Source: Actinomadura rupiterrae | GTDB lineage: Bacteria > Actinomycetota > Actinomycetes > Streptosporangiales > Streptosporangiaceae | NCBI RefSeq assembly: GCF_024172125.1 | Contig: NZ_JAMZEA010000002.1 | Span: 248,001-312,000, forward strand | Length of the DNA stretch: 64,000 nucleotides | Reading direction: 5' to 3' | Part shown: positions 41,362-50,926 of the stretch, one piece after another | Position numbering within the stretch: position 1 is the first letter of the stretch | Layout of the letters: each line of letters starts with the position of its first letter | Translations under genes and position numbers: made by a program | The notes under the pieces: model-generated | The model's input: the letters and a program-made list of their open reading frames with translations, nothing else | Told to the model about the DNA's origin: nothing | The model's database searches: none

Positions 41362-41994
41362 CTAGCGGACGCCGCGGGGGCGGAATTGGACGCTTATGCG
41401 GGGGCCTAGGGGGCGCGCGGATTTCGGGATGGCGTGCTCCCAGGTGCGCTGGCAGCTGCCGCCCATGACGATCAGGTCGCCGTGGCCGATGTCGTAGCGG
41501 AGTGTGGGGCCGCCGCCGCCCGCCGGGCGCAGGAGTAGGGGGCGGGGTGTGCCGAGCGAGATGATCGCGACCATCGTGTCCTCGGTGGCGCCGCGGCCGA
41601 GGCGGTCGCCGTGCCAGGCGACGCTGTCGCGGCCGTCCCGGTAGAGGCACAGGCCCGCCGTGCGGAACGGCTCGCCCAGCTCCTCGCGGTAGTACTCGCT
41701 GAGCATGTCGCGGGCCTCGTCCAGGACGGGCTCGGGCAGGCGATCGGACTCGCGGTAGTAGGCGAGCAGGCGCGGGACGTCCACGACCCGCTCGTACATG
41801 CGCCGCCGCTCGGCCCGCCACGGGACGCCCGCCATCAGCCGCTCGAACAGCGCGTCCGCGCCCGCGAGCCAGCCCGGCCGCAGGTCGACCCACGCGCCGT
41901 GCGCGAGCGGCGTGCGGCGCACGTGCCCGGCCAGCTCGCGCGGGCCGCTCTCCGTCCCGACGTCCAGCAGCGAACCCTGGAAAACACCGTCCAT
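41362..41994 (-). CDS. AlkB-family 2-oxoglutarate/Fe(II) dioxygenase
   Basis: A 210-residue member of the AlkB DNA/RNA demethylase family. Iron ligands are in VAWHGDRLG (HxD, about 127) and QRTWEHAIPK (His, about 183); the 2-oxoglutarate-binding Arg lies in GPRISVQFRPRG (about 200). The nucleotide-recognition part (YERVVDVPRLLAYY, GLCLYRDGRDSVAWH) matches actinomycete AlkB. It probably repairs alkylated bases. It is followed by a GNAT gene and may share its transcript. Confidence 0.92.
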   Translation of the reverse strand: MDGVFQGSLLDVGTESGPRELAGHVRRTPLAHGAWVDLRPGWLAGADALFERLMAGVPWRAERRRMYERVVDVPRLLAYYRESDRLPEPVLDEARDMLSEYYREELGEPFRTAGLCLYRDGRDSVAWHGDRLGRGATEDTMVAIISLGTPRPLLLRPAGGGGPTLRYDIGHGDLIVMGGSCQRTWEHAIPKSARPLGPRISVQFRPRGVR

Positions 41995-42067
41995 GCGTCC
42001 ATCTTATCGAACCTTTGTTCGAGCGCCGTCGAAAAGTCGGTGGCGTGGCCCGGGGCCGTGACGGATC

Positions 42068-42970
42068 ATGCGTGGAATGGACTCCGTACGGATCAGGCAG
42101 ATGTTCCCGGACGACGTGCCCGCCGCCGCCCATGCCGAGGCCGCCGCCTTCCTGGAGGTCGACCGGATGGGCAGGCTGTGGAACGAGCCGGAGCCCGCGC
42201 CGCCGGACGAGGCGTCCCGCCGCCGCTGGATCGCCGGGATGGGCCACCACCTCGCGACCGACCCCGGCGGCTGCCGGGTCGCCGAGTCGGACGCGGGGGA
42301 GATCGTCGGTTTCGCGGTCTCGCAGAACCGCGGCGGCTTCTGGTACCTGGCCTCCTACGGCGTCGTCCCCGGCCTCCAGTCCAAGGGCGTCGGGACGAGG
42401 CTGCTGGACGCCGCCCTCGCGCACGCGGACGGCCGTCCCGGGATGATCTCCTCGTCCCCGCACCCGGGCGCGACCCGCCGCTACCGCCGCGCCGGTTTCA
42501 CGATGCTTCCGGAGATGCGCATGACCGGACGCGTCGACCGCGCCGCCCTCCCCGCGCTTGACGGCCTCCGCGACGGACGCCGCGACGACCTCGAATGGAT
42601 GGACGCCCTCGACGAGCGCCTGCGCGGCGGCGGACACGGCCCCGACCACGTCCACATGCTGGACGACCTGGGCCTGCGCCTGGTCGTCTCTGCTTCGCCC
42701 GCCGAGCGCCCCGGCTACGTCTACATCAACGAGGAGAGCGGCCACAGCGTCCTGCTGGCCGCCGCGGACGTCGAGACCGCGGAGAAGCTCCTGTGGGAGG
42801 CCCTCGCGCACGCGCACGAGGAGACGGTCATCAACCGCATCACGTCCGGAAACCAGTGGGCCATCGACGTCGGCCTGGACGCGCGGCTGGACCTCGGCCA
42901 GACGGGCTACCTCGCCCTGCGCGGCCTGCCCGAGCCGGTGCCCTACCTCGCCAGCGGTCATCATCTTTAA
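42068..42970 (+). CDS. GNAT-family acetyltransferase with C-terminal extension
   Basis: A 300-residue protein. The first half is a GNAT domain: VRIRQMFPDDVPAAAHAE, EIVGFAVSQNRGGFWYLASYGVVPGLQSKG (central strands plus loop) and VGTRLLDAALAHADG. The second half (about 170-290) looks like a degenerate second GNAT unit (GYVYINEESGHSVLLAAAD, NQWAIDVGLDARLDLGQTGY), as in tandem-GNAT proteins. The substrate is unknown. Both ATG 42068 and ATG 42077 are possible starts. It is divergent from alkB. Confidence 0.83.
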   Translation: MRGMDSVRIRQMFPDDVPAAAHAEAAAFLEVDRMGRLWNEPEPAPPDEASRRRWIAGMGHHLATDPGGCRVAESDAGEIVGFAVSQNRGGFWYLASYGVVPGLQSKGVGTRLLDAALAHADGRPGMISSSPHPGATRRYRRAGFTMLPEMRMTGRVDRAALPALDGLRDGRRDDLEWMDALDERLRGGGHGPDHVHMLDDLGLRLVVSASPAERPGYVYINEESGHSVLLAAADVETAEKLLWEALAHAHEETVINRITSGNQWAIDVGLDARLDLGQTGYLALRGLPEPVPYLASGHHL

Positions 42971-43012
42971 ACTGACCGGAATAGTGGGAATATCGCGCGG
43001 GTTGTGCTGATC

Positions 43013-43960
43013 ATGAACCTGGGAGTGGCTTTTCATTCCAGCACGTCCGGCACGGACAGCGCGTCCGGCAACGCGGTGGACCACGCGGTGGCCCTCGGAC
43101 GGCGGGCGGCCGAGGCCGGCATCCGCTCGGCCTGGCTCGGCCAGCTGTTCGACCACGACGCGATCGGCCTCGCGGGGATCATCGCCCGCGAGGTGCCGGA
43201 CCTGACCGTCGGGACGTCCGCCGTGCCGGTCTTCGGACGGCACCCGCTGCTGGTGTCCAGCCAGGCGCAGACCAGCCAGGCCGCCGCGCACGGCCGGTTC
43301 CGGCTCGGCCTCGCGCTCGGCACCCGGCACCTCACCGAGAGCGCCTTCGGCCTGCCGTTCGAGCGGCCGATCGCGCGGCTGCGCGAGTTCCTCACCGCGC
43401 TGCGCCCGCTGCTGGAGACCGGCACCGCCGACTTCCACGGCGAGCTGCTGACCGCGACGACGCCCTACAGCGCCGCCGTGGCGGGCGCGGAGCCGACGGT
43501 GCCCGTGCTGGTCGCGGCGATGGGCCCGCAGGCCCTCGACGTGACCGGCGAGCTGGCGGACGGCGCGCTGCCCTTCCTCGCCGGGCCGCGCACCCTCGGC
43601 GAGGAGATCGTCCCGCGCCTCACCGCCGCCGCCGAGCGTGCCGGACGCCCCGCGCCCCGCGTCATCGCGGCCGTGGCGGGCGTGGTCACCGACGACGTGG
43701 ACGCGGCGCGCGAGAAGGCCGCCGAGACGACCGCCCTCTACGACCGCATCCCGTCCTACCAGCGCGTCATCCAGCTCGAAGGCCACTCGCGCGCGGCCGA
43801 CCTCGTCGTGATCGGCGACGAGGACCACCTGGCGAAGGCGCTCCGCTCCTACTTCGACGCGGGCGCGACCGAGGTCTTCCTCACCCAGTCCGACCTGACC
43901 GGCGAGGACGACCGCCAGCGCACCTGGCGCCTCCTAGGCGAACTGACGACCACCGCCTAA
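43013..43960 (+). CDS. LLM-class F420-dependent oxidoreductase
   Basis: A 315-residue luciferase-like TIM barrel. It has the strand MNLGVAFHSS, IRSAWLGQLFDHDAIGLAG, VGTSAVPVFGRHPLLVSSQA, GRFRLGLALGTRH (phosphate-binding) and VPVLVAAMGPQALDVTGELADGALPF, the classic F420-enzyme segment. It would transfer hydride between F420 and an unknown substrate. ATG 43013 is chosen; GTG 43004 is an in-frame alternative. Neither has a strong ribosome site, and the 40-bp leader is AT-richer than average. Confidence 0.87.
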   Translation: MNLGVAFHSSTSGTDSASGNAVDHAVALGRRAAEAGIRSAWLGQLFDHDAIGLAGIIAREVPDLTVGTSAVPVFGRHPLLVSSQAQTSQAAAHGRFRLGLALGTRHLTESAFGLPFERPIARLREFLTALRPLLETGTADFHGELLTATTPYSAAVAGAEPTVPVLVAAMGPQALDVTGELADGALPFLAGPRTLGEEIVPRLTAAAERAGRPAPRVIAAVAGVVTDDVDAAREKAAETTALYDRIPSYQRVIQLEGHSRAADLVVIGDEDHLAKALRSYFDAGATEVFLTQSDLTGEDDRQRTWRLLGELTTTA

Positions 43961-44018
43961 CCGCCCGCCAGGCCGCCTGGCCGTCTGGCCGCCTGGCCGA
44001 CCGTCAGGCCGCGAAGAC

Positions 44019-44408
44019 CTAGCCGACCGTCTGGTCGCCCTCCAGGCGGGCCGCGAGCCGGGCGCGGAGGTCGCTCAACCGGGCGATCTCCGCGTCCAGC
44101 GCCGCGAGCCGCGCGCTCGCGACCCCGCCGCCCGCCGCCGGGACGTCCCGGGAGCCGCACAGGGTGTCGCCGCCGCGCGCCGCCTCGGCCAGCTCGTCCA
44201 GCTGGGGCGCGACCCGGGCGAGGTCCTCGACGGTCAGGCCGAGCGAGAGCAGGTCCCGGACGACCCGGACCCGCTCGACGTCCCGCGTCCCGTACTCGCG
44301 CTGCCCGGACGCCGTGCGGACCGGCGGCGGCAGCAGGCCCCGCTCCTCGTAGAAGCGCAGCGCGCGCGGGGTGGTGCCCGCCGCCGCTGCCGCGTCGCCG
44401 ATCCGCAT
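44019..44408 (-). CDS. MerR-family regulator
   Basis: A 129-residue regulator. The N-terminal winged helix is RIGDAAAAAGTTPRALRFYEERGLL, then REYGTRDVERVRVVRDLLSLG, and a C-terminal dimerisation coiled coil (AALDAEIARLSDLRARLAARLEG). It has one cysteine (DTLCGS), so metal sensing by a Cys cluster is unlikely. AGGAGGA precedes ATG 44408. It is the second gene after the NADPH oxidoreductase (11-bp gap) and probably controls that operon through a 19-bp-spacer promoter upstream. Confidence 0.9.
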   Translation of the reverse strand: MRIGDAAAAAGTTPRALRFYEERGLLPPPVRTASGQREYGTRDVERVRVVRDLLSLGLTVEDLARVAPQLDELAEAARGGDTLCGSRDVPAAGGGVASARLAALDAEIARLSDLRARLAARLEGDQTVG

Positions 44409-44419
44409 CCGGGTCCTCC

Positions 44420-45412
44420 TCAGACGTCGACCACCACCGAGCCCAGGTGCTCGCCGGCCAGCAGTTCGTGCAACGCGCGCGGCGCGGATTCGATGCCCTG
44501 GAACCGGACGTGCGGGAAGGCGATCTCCCTTTCGCGCAGCCAGCCGCCGAACCGCCGCGTCCACTCCGCGCGCGTCTCCGCGTCCTGCGCCAGGACGCCG
44601 CGCAGCGAGACCCGCTTGCGGATCAGCTCGAAGACGTCCAGCTCGACCGGCGCGGACGCCCCCGACCCGCCCGGCGCGAGTTGCGAGGAGAGCGTCCCGA
44701 CCAGCGCCACCCGGCCGTCCTGGTTCAGGGCCCCGACCGCCGCGCGCAGCTGGGCGCCGCCGACGTTGTCCACCACCACGTCGATCCCGTCCGGCGCGAC
44801 CTTGCGGAGCCCCTCGGCCGTCGAGGCCTCCTCCCGCGACAGGGCGGCGTCGTACCCGAACTCCGCGACGAGCCGCTCGCCCTTCTGCGCCGATCCCGTC
44901 GTGCCGACGACGCGTCCCGCGCCCAGCAGCCGCGCGATCTGCCCCGCGAGCGACCCCACACCACCGGCCGCGCCCGTCACCAGCACCGTCTCGCCCGGAC
45001 GCACCGGAGCCTCCCGCGTCAGCGCCGAGTACGCCGTGACGCCGGGCGCGAGGTAGGCCGCCGGATCAGGCAGTTCGCCGTCCAGGCGCACCAACTGCCC
45101 CTCGGGCACCAGCGCGTACTCCCGCCACCCGAGGAAGTGCGAAACCAGGTCGCCCGGACGCACCGACGCCCCGTCCGGCGCCGAAACGACCTCGCCCACG
45201 GCCGCCCCCATCAACGGGTCGCCCGCCGACAGCCGGGGCCAGGGCGTCTCGCCCTCCCCGTCGCCGACCAGCACCCGCAGCCCCGGGAACACGTGGAACA
45301 CCGCGTTCCGGACGAGCACCCCGTCCCCCTCGGGCACCGGGACGTCCACGACCTCGAAGTTCTCCGGCCGCGGCAACCCGACCGCCCGCGCCACAAGCCT
45401 GATCTCACGCAC
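44420..45412 (-). CDS. MDR-superfamily NADPH-dependent oxidoreductase
   Basis: A 330-residue zinc-free medium-chain reductase of the prostaglandin/curcumin reductase type. GTG 45412 has GGAGGTG at ideal distance. Key segments are LVARAVGLPRPENFEVV at the start, LAPGVTAYSAL (about 125), the Rossmann VLVTGAAGGVGSLAGQIA (about 148-165), and ALVGTLSSQ. These enzymes reduce alkenal or alkenone double bonds, so a detoxification role is likely. It forms an operon with the MerR gene. Confidence 0.9.
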   Translation of the reverse strand: MREIRLVARAVGLPRPENFEVVDVPVPEGDGVLVRNAVFHVFPGLRVLVGDGEGETPWPRLSAGDPLMGAAVGEVVSAPDGASVRPGDLVSHFLGWREYALVPEGQLVRLDGELPDPAAYLAPGVTAYSALTREAPVRPGETVLVTGAAGGVGSLAGQIARLLGAGRVVGTTGSAQKGERLVAEFGYDAALSREEASTAEGLRKVAPDGIDVVVDNVGGAQLRAAVGALNQDGRVALVGTLSSQLAPGGSGASAPVELDVFELIRKRVSLRGVLAQDAETRAEWTRRFGGWLREREIAFPHVRFQGIESAPRALHELLAGEHLGSVVVDV

Positions 45413-45447
45413 AGCGCACCTCCACAAAGACGTCGAAAGCGCGCCGA

Positions 45448-45478
45448 CGCTAACCCCTCACCCGCGCGTCAAGGTCAA
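45448..45478 (-). promoter_or_regulatory. MerR-type promoter with 19-bp spacer
   Basis: Minus strand: -35 TTGACC (45478-45473), 19-bp spacer, -10 TTAGCG (45453-45448), ending 36 bp before the oxidoreductase start. The long 19-bp spacer is what MerR activators act on, and a merR gene is in the operon. Confidence 0.5.
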
Positions 45479-45534
45479 GCCCCGCGCGGGCTCCCCAGCG
45501 CGCTGGAAGCACCGGCGAGCGCGCGCCGCCAGCC

Positions 45535-45556
45535 GTCCGTTAGGGGTCCGTTAAGC
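45535..45556 (+). promoter_or_regulatory. GTCCGTTA direct repeats, candidate KdpE box
   Basis: GTCCGTTAGGG is followed directly by GTCCGTTAAGC, an exact 11-bp period, about 115 bp upstream of the first gene of the kdp locus. OmpR-type regulators such as KdpE bind this spacing. A related AGCCGTTAAG occurs near 54326, upstream of the KimA-like gene. Confidence 0.45.
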
Positions 45557-45671
45557 CGGTCGGGGGCCGCGCTAAGGAAGCGTCAATAGGGCCCAAGTAG
45601 GCATGTACCAGGCGTTTTACTCCTCGTGTGCCCCCGAAAAGCGGGGCACCCCGGACACGAGGAGGAGCGTG

Positions 45672-46022
45672 ATGGAGCGTTTCGAGGAGGTCGCCTGGCC
45701 CGCCGCCGGCGGCGTCCTGGCCGCCTTCGTCCTCGCCGTGGTGCTGAAGTCCGCGCCCTGGCCCTGGGGGTTCGCCGCCGTCGCGGCGGCCGTCGGGGCG
45801 TTCGCGGCCCGGCTCCCGCTGCCGGCGGCCGCCGGCCTCGGCGTCGTGGGCTGGGCCTTCGTGACCGGCTTCGACGTGCGGGGGAGCGGCGACCTCGGCG
45901 TCTCCGGCCCGGCCGACGCCTGGCGCCTGGCCGCCCTCGCGGCCGCCGGCGCCACCGCCGCCCTCGCCGCCGCGCTCGTGGCTCCGAGATCTTCGATGAA
46001 GGAAACCGACAACGATGAGTGA
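45672..46022 (+). CDS. Small membrane protein heading the kdp locus
   Basis: A 116-residue protein; ATG 45672 has GAGGAGGA eight bases upstream. Four hydrophobic stretches (about 9-25, 30-45, 50-65 and 85-105) are arranged like the four-helix DUF4118 sensor membrane domain of KdpD, though I cannot prove homology. The charged start MERFEEVAWP and the tail KETDNDE are probably cytoplasmic. Its stop overlaps the start of the next small gene by eight bases. Position at the head of the operon suggests a part in Kdp assembly or sensing. Confidence 0.7.
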   Translation: MERFEEVAWPAAGGVLAAFVLAVVLKSAPWPWGFAAVAAAVGAFAARLPLPAAAGLGVVGWAFVTGFDVRGSGDLGVSGPADAWRLAALAAAGATAALAAALVAPRSSMKETDNDE

Positions 46023-46098
46023 CGTCGAGTTCGTCCTGCTGACGCTGGTGGTGTTCGCCGTGCTCGGCCTGCTGGTGAAGGGCGTGGAGAAGCTGTGA
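46015..46098 (+). CDS. 27-residue single-helix peptide, KdpF-like
   Basis: ATG 46015 with AAGGAAA nine bases upstream encodes a 27-residue peptide starting [20 protein letters not shown] and ending VKGVEKL. It is one transmembrane helix with a lysine-rich inner end, the size and style of KdpF but a different sequence from the KdpF that follows. Its TGA overlaps the kdpF start (GTGA). It may be a second stabilising subunit of the Kdp pump. Confidence 0.7.
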   Translation: MSDVEFVLLTLVVFAVLGLLVKGVEKL

Positions 46099-46184
46099 CC
46101 GCCGAGAACGCGGTCGGGCTCGTCCTGGCCGCCGTGCTGTTCGTCTTCCTCGTGGCCGCCCTGCTCTACCCGGAGAGGTTCTAG
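46095..46184 (+). CDS. kdpF: KdpF, small subunit of the Kdp potassium pump
   Basis: GTG 46095 encodes 29 residues: one transmembrane helix ([20 protein letters not shown]) ending in the characteristic LYPERF. KdpF stabilises the KdpABC complex. kdpA starts at the very next base after its TAG stop. Confidence 0.88.
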   Translation: MTAENAVGLVLAAVLFVFLVAALLYPERF

Positions 46185-47846
46185 ATGAGCACGACCGTCG
46201 CGGGAGTGCTGTTCATCGCCTCCCTCGCCGTCGCCCTCGCGGTCGTCTACCGGCCGCTCGGCGACTACATGTACCGGGTGTACTCGGGGACGCGGCACTC
46301 GCGGTTCGAGAAGGCCCTTTACCGGCTGATCGGGGCGCGTCCCGACTCCGAGCAGACGTGGGGTGTGTACGCGCGGAGCGTCCTGGCGTTCTCCGTGGTC
46401 AGCGTGCTGTTCCTGTACCTGATGCAGCGGGTGCAGAACCACCTGCTGCTGTCGCTCGGGTTCAAGCCGGTGGACGCCGACCAGGCGTGGAACACCGCGG
46501 TCAGCTTCGTCACCAACACCAACTGGCAGTCGTACTCGGGCGAGGCCACGATGGGCCACCTGGTGCAGATGGCCGGGCTCGCCGTGCAGAACTTCGTGTC
46601 GGCGGCCGTAGGCATGGCGGTGGCGATCGCGCTCGTCCGGGGTTTCGCGCGGAAGAAGACCGACCAGCTCGGCAACTTCTGGGTGGACCTGACGCGCGGC
46701 GTCGTCCGGATCCTGCTGCCGATCGCGTTCGTGGGCGCCATTGTGCTGGTCGCGGGCGGGTTGATCCAGAACTTCGGCTCCGGGCACGACGTCACGACGC
46801 TGGCCGGCCAGACGCAGCACATCACCGGCGGGCCGGTGGCCTCGCAGGAGGTCATCAAGGAGCTCGGGACGAACGGCGGCGGCTTCTACAACGCCAACTC
46901 CGCGCACCCGTTCGAGAACGCCGCGACGTGGACGAACTGGTTCGAGATCTTCCTGATCCTGTGCATCCCGTTCGCGCTGTGCCGGACGTTCGGCCGCATG
47001 GTCGGGCAGAACCGGCAGGGCTACGCGATCGTGTCGGTGATGGCGACGCTGGCGGTCGTCAGCATCGTCCTCACCAACGTGTTCCAGCTGATGCACCACG
47101 GGACGGTCCCGACCGCGGTCGGCTCGTCCATGGAGGGCGTGGAGACCCGGTTCGGGGTGTCGAACTCCGCGACATTCGGGGCGGCGACCACGCTGACCTC
47201 GACCGGGGCCGTGGACTCCTTCCACGACTCCTACACCAGCCTCGGCGGCATGATGACGATGTTCAACATGATGCTCGGCGAGGTCGCGCCCGGTGGTACG
47301 GGCTCGGGCCTCTACGGGATGCTCGTGCTGGCCGTCATCACCGTGTTCGTCGCGGGCCTCATGGTCGGCCGCACCCCCGAGTACCTCGGGAAGAAGATCG
47401 GCAGCCGCGAGATGAAGTTCGCGGCCCTGTACTTCCTGGTCACGCCGATGCTCGTGCTGTTCGCGACCGGCCTCGGGCTCGCGCTGGACGCGGGCAAGGA
47501 CGGGATGCTCAACAGCGGCGCGCACGGCCTCAGCGAGGTCCTGTACGCGTTCACGTCGGCGTCCAACAACAACGGGTCGGCGTTCGCCGGGCTCTCGGCG
47601 AACACGCCCTTCTACAACACCGCCACCGGACTGTGCATGGCGTTCGGGCGGTTCCTGCCGATCGTGTTCGTCCTGGCGCTCGCCGGGTCGCTCGCCAAGC
47701 AGGGCCACACGCCCGAGTCGGACGGCACGCTCCCGACGCACCGGCCGCAGTTCGTCGGCCTGGTCGCGGGCGTGACGCTGATCCTCGTCGCCCTCACCTT
47801 CCTCCCCGCGCTGGCGCTGGGGCCGTTGGCCGAAGGAATCCACTGA
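46185..47846 (+). CDS. kdpA: Potassium-transporting ATPase, potassium-binding subunit
   Basis: A 553-residue channel-like subunit that selects and binds potassium. Selectivity-filter repeats are present: [10 protein letters not shown] (about 107), [18 protein letters not shown] (about 227-244), TSLGGM (about 348) and [12 protein letters not shown] (about 463). About ten membrane helices are visible. ATG 46185 is adjacent to the kdpF stop, and the end overlaps kdpB (TGATG). Confidence 0.97.
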   Translation: MSTTVAGVLFIASLAVALAVVYRPLGDYMYRVYSGTRHSRFEKALYRLIGARPDSEQTWGVYARSVLAFSVVSVLFLYLMQRVQNHLLLSLGFKPVDADQAWNTAVSFVTNTNWQSYSGEATMGHLVQMAGLAVQNFVSAAVGMAVAIALVRGFARKKTDQLGNFWVDLTRGVVRILLPIAFVGAIVLVAGGLIQNFGSGHDVTTLAGQTQHITGGPVASQEVIKELGTNGGGFYNANSAHPFENAATWTNWFEIFLILCIPFALCRTFGRMVGQNRQGYAIVSVMATLAVVSIVLTNVFQLMHHGTVPTAVGSSMEGVETRFGVSNSATFGAATTLTSTGAVDSFHDSYTSLGGMMTMFNMMLGEVAPGGTGSGLYGMLVLAVITVFVAGLMVGRTPEYLGKKIGSREMKFAALYFLVTPMLVLFATGLGLALDAGKDGMLNSGAHGLSEVLYAFTSASNNNGSAFAGLSANTPFYNTATGLCMAFGRFLPIVFVLALAGSLAKQGHTPESDGTLPTHRPQFVGLVAGVTLILVALTFLPALALGPLAEGIH

Positions 47847-49999
47847 TGACCACACAGACCCTTGAGGCGCCCAGCCCGGCGCCCGAACCGCCGACCCCGG
47901 CGAAGCAGAAGGTCCAGGGCGGGCTGCTCGACCCGAAGCAGCTGCTGAGGTCGCTGCCGGACGCGATGCGCAAGCTCGACCCGCGGACGCTGTGGCGCAA
48001 CCCGGTCATGCTGATCGTGGAGATCGGCGCGGTGTGGACGACGGTCCTGGCCGTCCTGCACCCGAGCTTCTTCGCCTGGGCGATCGTGGTCTGGCTCTGG
48101 CTGACCGTCGTGTTCGCCAACCTCGCCGAGGCCGTCGCCGAGGGGCGCGGCAAGGCGCAGGCGGACGCGCTGCGCAAGGCCAAGACCGACGCGATGGCGC
48201 GCCGCGTCCTGGACTGGAAGCCGGGCGCCGCCGAGCTGCGCGAGGAGGAGGTCGGCGCGCCGGAGCTCCGCCAGGGCGACGTCGTGGTGGTCGAGGCCGG
48301 CCAGATCATCCCCGGGGACGGCGACGTCGTCGAGGGCATCGCCTCGGTGGACGAGTCGGCGATCACCGGCGAGTCCGCGCCCGTCATCCGCGAGTCCGGC
48401 GGCGACCGGTCCGCGGTGACCGGCGGCACCAAGGTGCTGTCGGACCGGATCATCGTGAAGATCACCCAGAAGCCCGGCGAGTCGTTCATCGACAAGATGA
48501 TCGCCCTGGTCGAGGGCGCGAACCGGCAGAAGACGCCGAACGAGATCGCGCTGAACATCCTGCTCGCGGCGCTGACCGTCATCTTCGTCATGGCCGTCGC
48601 GACGCTCCAGCCGATGGCGATCTTCTCCAAGGGCAACAACCCGGGTGTCGCCGACTCGCTCTCGCTGGACTCCCACGGCGTCACAGGTGTCGTCCTGGTG
48701 TCGCTGCTGGTCTGCCTGATCCCGACGACGATCGGCGCGCTGCTGAGCGCGATCGGCATCGCGGGGATGGACCGGCTCGTCCAGCGGAACGTCCTGGCGA
48801 TGAGCGGGCGCGCCGTCGAGGCGGCGGGCGACGTCAACACGCTGCTGCTCGACAAGACCGGAACGATCACCCTCGGCAACCGGCAGGCGTCGGAGTTCGT
48901 CCCGGTCGCGGGCGTCACCGAGGACGGGCTGGCCGACGCGGCGCAGCTGTCCAGCCTCGCCGACGAGACCCCCGAGGGCCGCTCGGTCGTCGTCCTCGCC
49001 AAGGAGCGCTACGGCCTGCGCGAGCGGACGCCCGGCGAGCTGTCGCACGCCGAGTGGGTGCCTTTTACCGCCCAGACCAGGATGTCCGGCGTGAACCTGG
49101 ACGACCGGCAGCTGCGCAAGGGCGCGGCGAGCGCGGTGGCGGACTGGGTGCGCGAGCAGGGCGGCGAGGTCCCGGCGGAGCTGGGCCGGATCGTGGACGG
49201 CATCTCCGCGTCCGGCGGAACCCCGCTGGTCGTCGGCGAGAGCGCGGACGGCGCGACCCGCGTGCTCGGCGTCATCCACCTCAAGGACGTCGTCAAGGCC
49301 GGCATGCGCGAGCGCTTCGACGAGATGCGCCGCATGGGCATCCGGACCGTCATGATCACCGGCGACAACCCGCTGACCGCCAAGGCGATCGCGGACGAGG
49401 CTGGCGTGGACGACTTCCTCGCCGAGGCCAAGCCCGAGGACAAGCTCGCGCTCATCAAGAAGGAGCAGGACGGCGGGCGCCTGGTCGCGATGACCGGCGA
49501 CGGCACCAACGACGCGCCCGCGCTCGCCCAGGCCGACGTCGGCGTGGCCATGAACACCGGCACCTCGGCCGCCAAGGAGGCCGGGAACATGGTGGACCTG
49601 GACTCCGACCCGACCAAGCTCATCGAGATCGTGGAGATCGGCAAGCAGCTGCTCATCACCCGCGGCGCGCTGACGACGTTCTCGATCGCCAACGACATCG
49701 CCAAGTACTTCGCGATCATCCCGGCGATGTTCGTGGCGCTGTTCCCGGGCCTGGACGCGCTGAACATCATGCGGCTGCACAGCCCGCAGAGCGCGATCCT
49801 GTCGGCGGTCGTGTTCAACGCGCTGGTCATCATCGCGCTGATCCCGCTCGCGCTGCGCGGTGTCGCCTACCGGCCGAGCAGCGCGTCCAAGCTGCTCAGC
49901 CGCAACCTCTACGTCTACGGCATCGGCGGCATCATCGCGCCGTTCATCGGCATCAAGGCCATCGACCTTCTCATCCAGTTCCTTCCGGGGATGTCCTGA
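47846..49999 (+). CDS. kdpB: Potassium-transporting ATPase, catalytic subunit
   Basis: A 717-residue P-type ATPase that powers Kdp. It has [10 protein letters not shown] (actuator, about 175), the phosphorylation site [13 protein letters not shown] (Asp near 336), the KGA loop ([11 protein letters not shown]) and [21 protein letters not shown] in the hinge; membrane helices are at both ends. The N-terminal 30 residues are Pro-rich. The start overlaps the kdpA stop. Confidence 0.97.
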   Translation: MTTQTLEAPSPAPEPPTPAKQKVQGGLLDPKQLLRSLPDAMRKLDPRTLWRNPVMLIVEIGAVWTTVLAVLHPSFFAWAIVVWLWLTVVFANLAEAVAEGRGKAQADALRKAKTDAMARRVLDWKPGAAELREEEVGAPELRQGDVVVVEAGQIIPGDGDVVEGIASVDESAITGESAPVIRESGGDRSAVTGGTKVLSDRIIVKITQKPGESFIDKMIALVEGANRQKTPNEIALNILLAALTVIFVMAVATLQPMAIFSKGNNPGVADSLSLDSHGVTGVVLVSLLVCLIPTTIGALLSAIGIAGMDRLVQRNVLAMSGRAVEAAGDVNTLLLDKTGTITLGNRQASEFVPVAGVTEDGLADAAQLSSLADETPEGRSVVVLAKERYGLRERTPGELSHAEWVPFTAQTRMSGVNLDDRQLRKGAASAVADWVREQGGEVPAELGRIVDGISASGGTPLVVGESADGATRVLGVIHLKDVVKAGMRERFDEMRRMGIRTVMITGDNPLTAKAIADEAGVDDFLAEAKPEDKLALIKKEQDGGRLVAMTGDGTNDAPALAQADVGVAMNTGTSAAKEAGNMVDLDSDPTKLIEIVEIGKQLLITRGALTTFSIANDIAKYFAIIPAMFVALFPGLDALNIMRLHSPQSAILSAVVFNALVIIALIPLALRGVAYRPSSASKLLSRNLYVYGIGGIIAPFIGIKAIDLLIQFLPGMS

Positions 50000-50000
50000 C

Positions 50001-50909
50001 ATGCGTATTCCAAGCTGGATCCGGCAGCACCTCGCGGCCGCCCGCGCGCTGCTCGTCCTCACGGTGGTGCTCGGCGTCGCCTACCCGCTCGCGGTGTGGG
50101 CCGTCGCCCAGATCCCGGGCCTGCGGGCGAACGCCGAAGGCTCCTACGTCTCGCGCGACGGGCACCGGGTCGGCAGCTCGCTGATCGGGCAGTCGTTCAC
50201 CGACAAGCAGGGCGACCCGCTCAAGCAGTACTTCCAGAGCCGTCCGTCGGCGGCGGGCGACGGGTACGACCCGACCGCGACGAGCGCGAGCAACCTCGGG
50301 CCTGAGAGCATCGTGGACACGCTGCCCGACCCGAAGCTGAAGACCGATGACAACGCCAAGCCCAGCCTGCTCACGACCATCTGCTCGCGCAGCAAGGCGA
50401 TCGGCGAGCTGGACGGCGTGGACGGCGGCCGCCCGTTCTGCACCAGGGACAGCGGCGTCGGCGCGGTGCTCGCCGTCTTCGGCGACCGCGACCGGCAGGG
50501 CAGGGTCCCGCACCCGACCCGCGTGGTCAGCGTGAACGAGCAGGCCGGGGTCGTGAAGGCGCCCTTCCTGCCCACGTACGAAGGCGTCAAGGTCGAGCTG
50601 GCCAAGTACGGCGAGGACTACTCGAAGGGCCTGATCGTCCCGGTCAAGGGCGACGCTCCGGCCAAGCCGGCCGTCCCTGCCGACGCGGTCACGGCGTCCG
50701 GCTCCGGCCTGGACCCGGACATCTCCCCGGCATACGCCGACATCCAGGTCAAGCGGGTGGCCGCTGCCCGCCACATCAGCGCGGACCAGGTCCGGAAGCT
50801 GCTCGACGAGAACAGGATGGGACGCGGGCTCGGGTTCCTGGGCGAGCCGCGGGTCAACGTCCTCCGGCTGAACCTCGCACTGGACCGGCAGTACCCGGTC
50901 AAGGCATAA
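50001..50909 (+). CDS. kdpC: Potassium-transporting ATPase, subunit C with a large insertion
   Basis: The single-span KdpC subunit aids assembly and ATP binding. The N-terminal helix (about 14-36), [28 protein letters not shown], and the end [24 protein letters not shown]...[11 protein letters not shown] are typical. The usual length is near 190-220 residues; this one is 302. The extra 95 or so residues lie at about 100-225, between SNLGPES and [10 protein letters not shown]. They include two cysteines (TTICSRS and RPFCTRD) that may form a disulfide outside the membrane. Confidence 0.93.
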   Translation: MRIPSWIRQHLAAARALLVLTVVLGVAYPLAVWAVAQIPGLRANAEGSYVSRDGHRVGSSLIGQSFTDKQGDPLKQYFQSRPSAAGDGYDPTATSASNLGPESIVDTLPDPKLKTDDNAKPSLLTTICSRSKAIGELDGVDGGRPFCTRDSGVGAVLAVFGDRDRQGRVPHPTRVVSVNEQAGVVKAPFLPTYEGVKVELAKYGEDYSKGLIVPVKGDAPAKPAVPADAVTASGSGLDPDISPAYADIQVKRVAAARHISADQVRKLLDENRMGRGLGFLGEPRVNVLRLNLALDRQYPVKA

Positions 50910-50926
50910 CGGAAGCGGGAGGACGC

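Noticed and set aside
43961..44018. Terminator between the LLM oxidoreductase and merR genes
   Set aside because: The region is full of overlapping GGCCGCCTGGCC repeats and a GCCAGGC-C-GCCTGGC palindrome with a one-base centre. Structure is likely but no single hairpin can be assigned.
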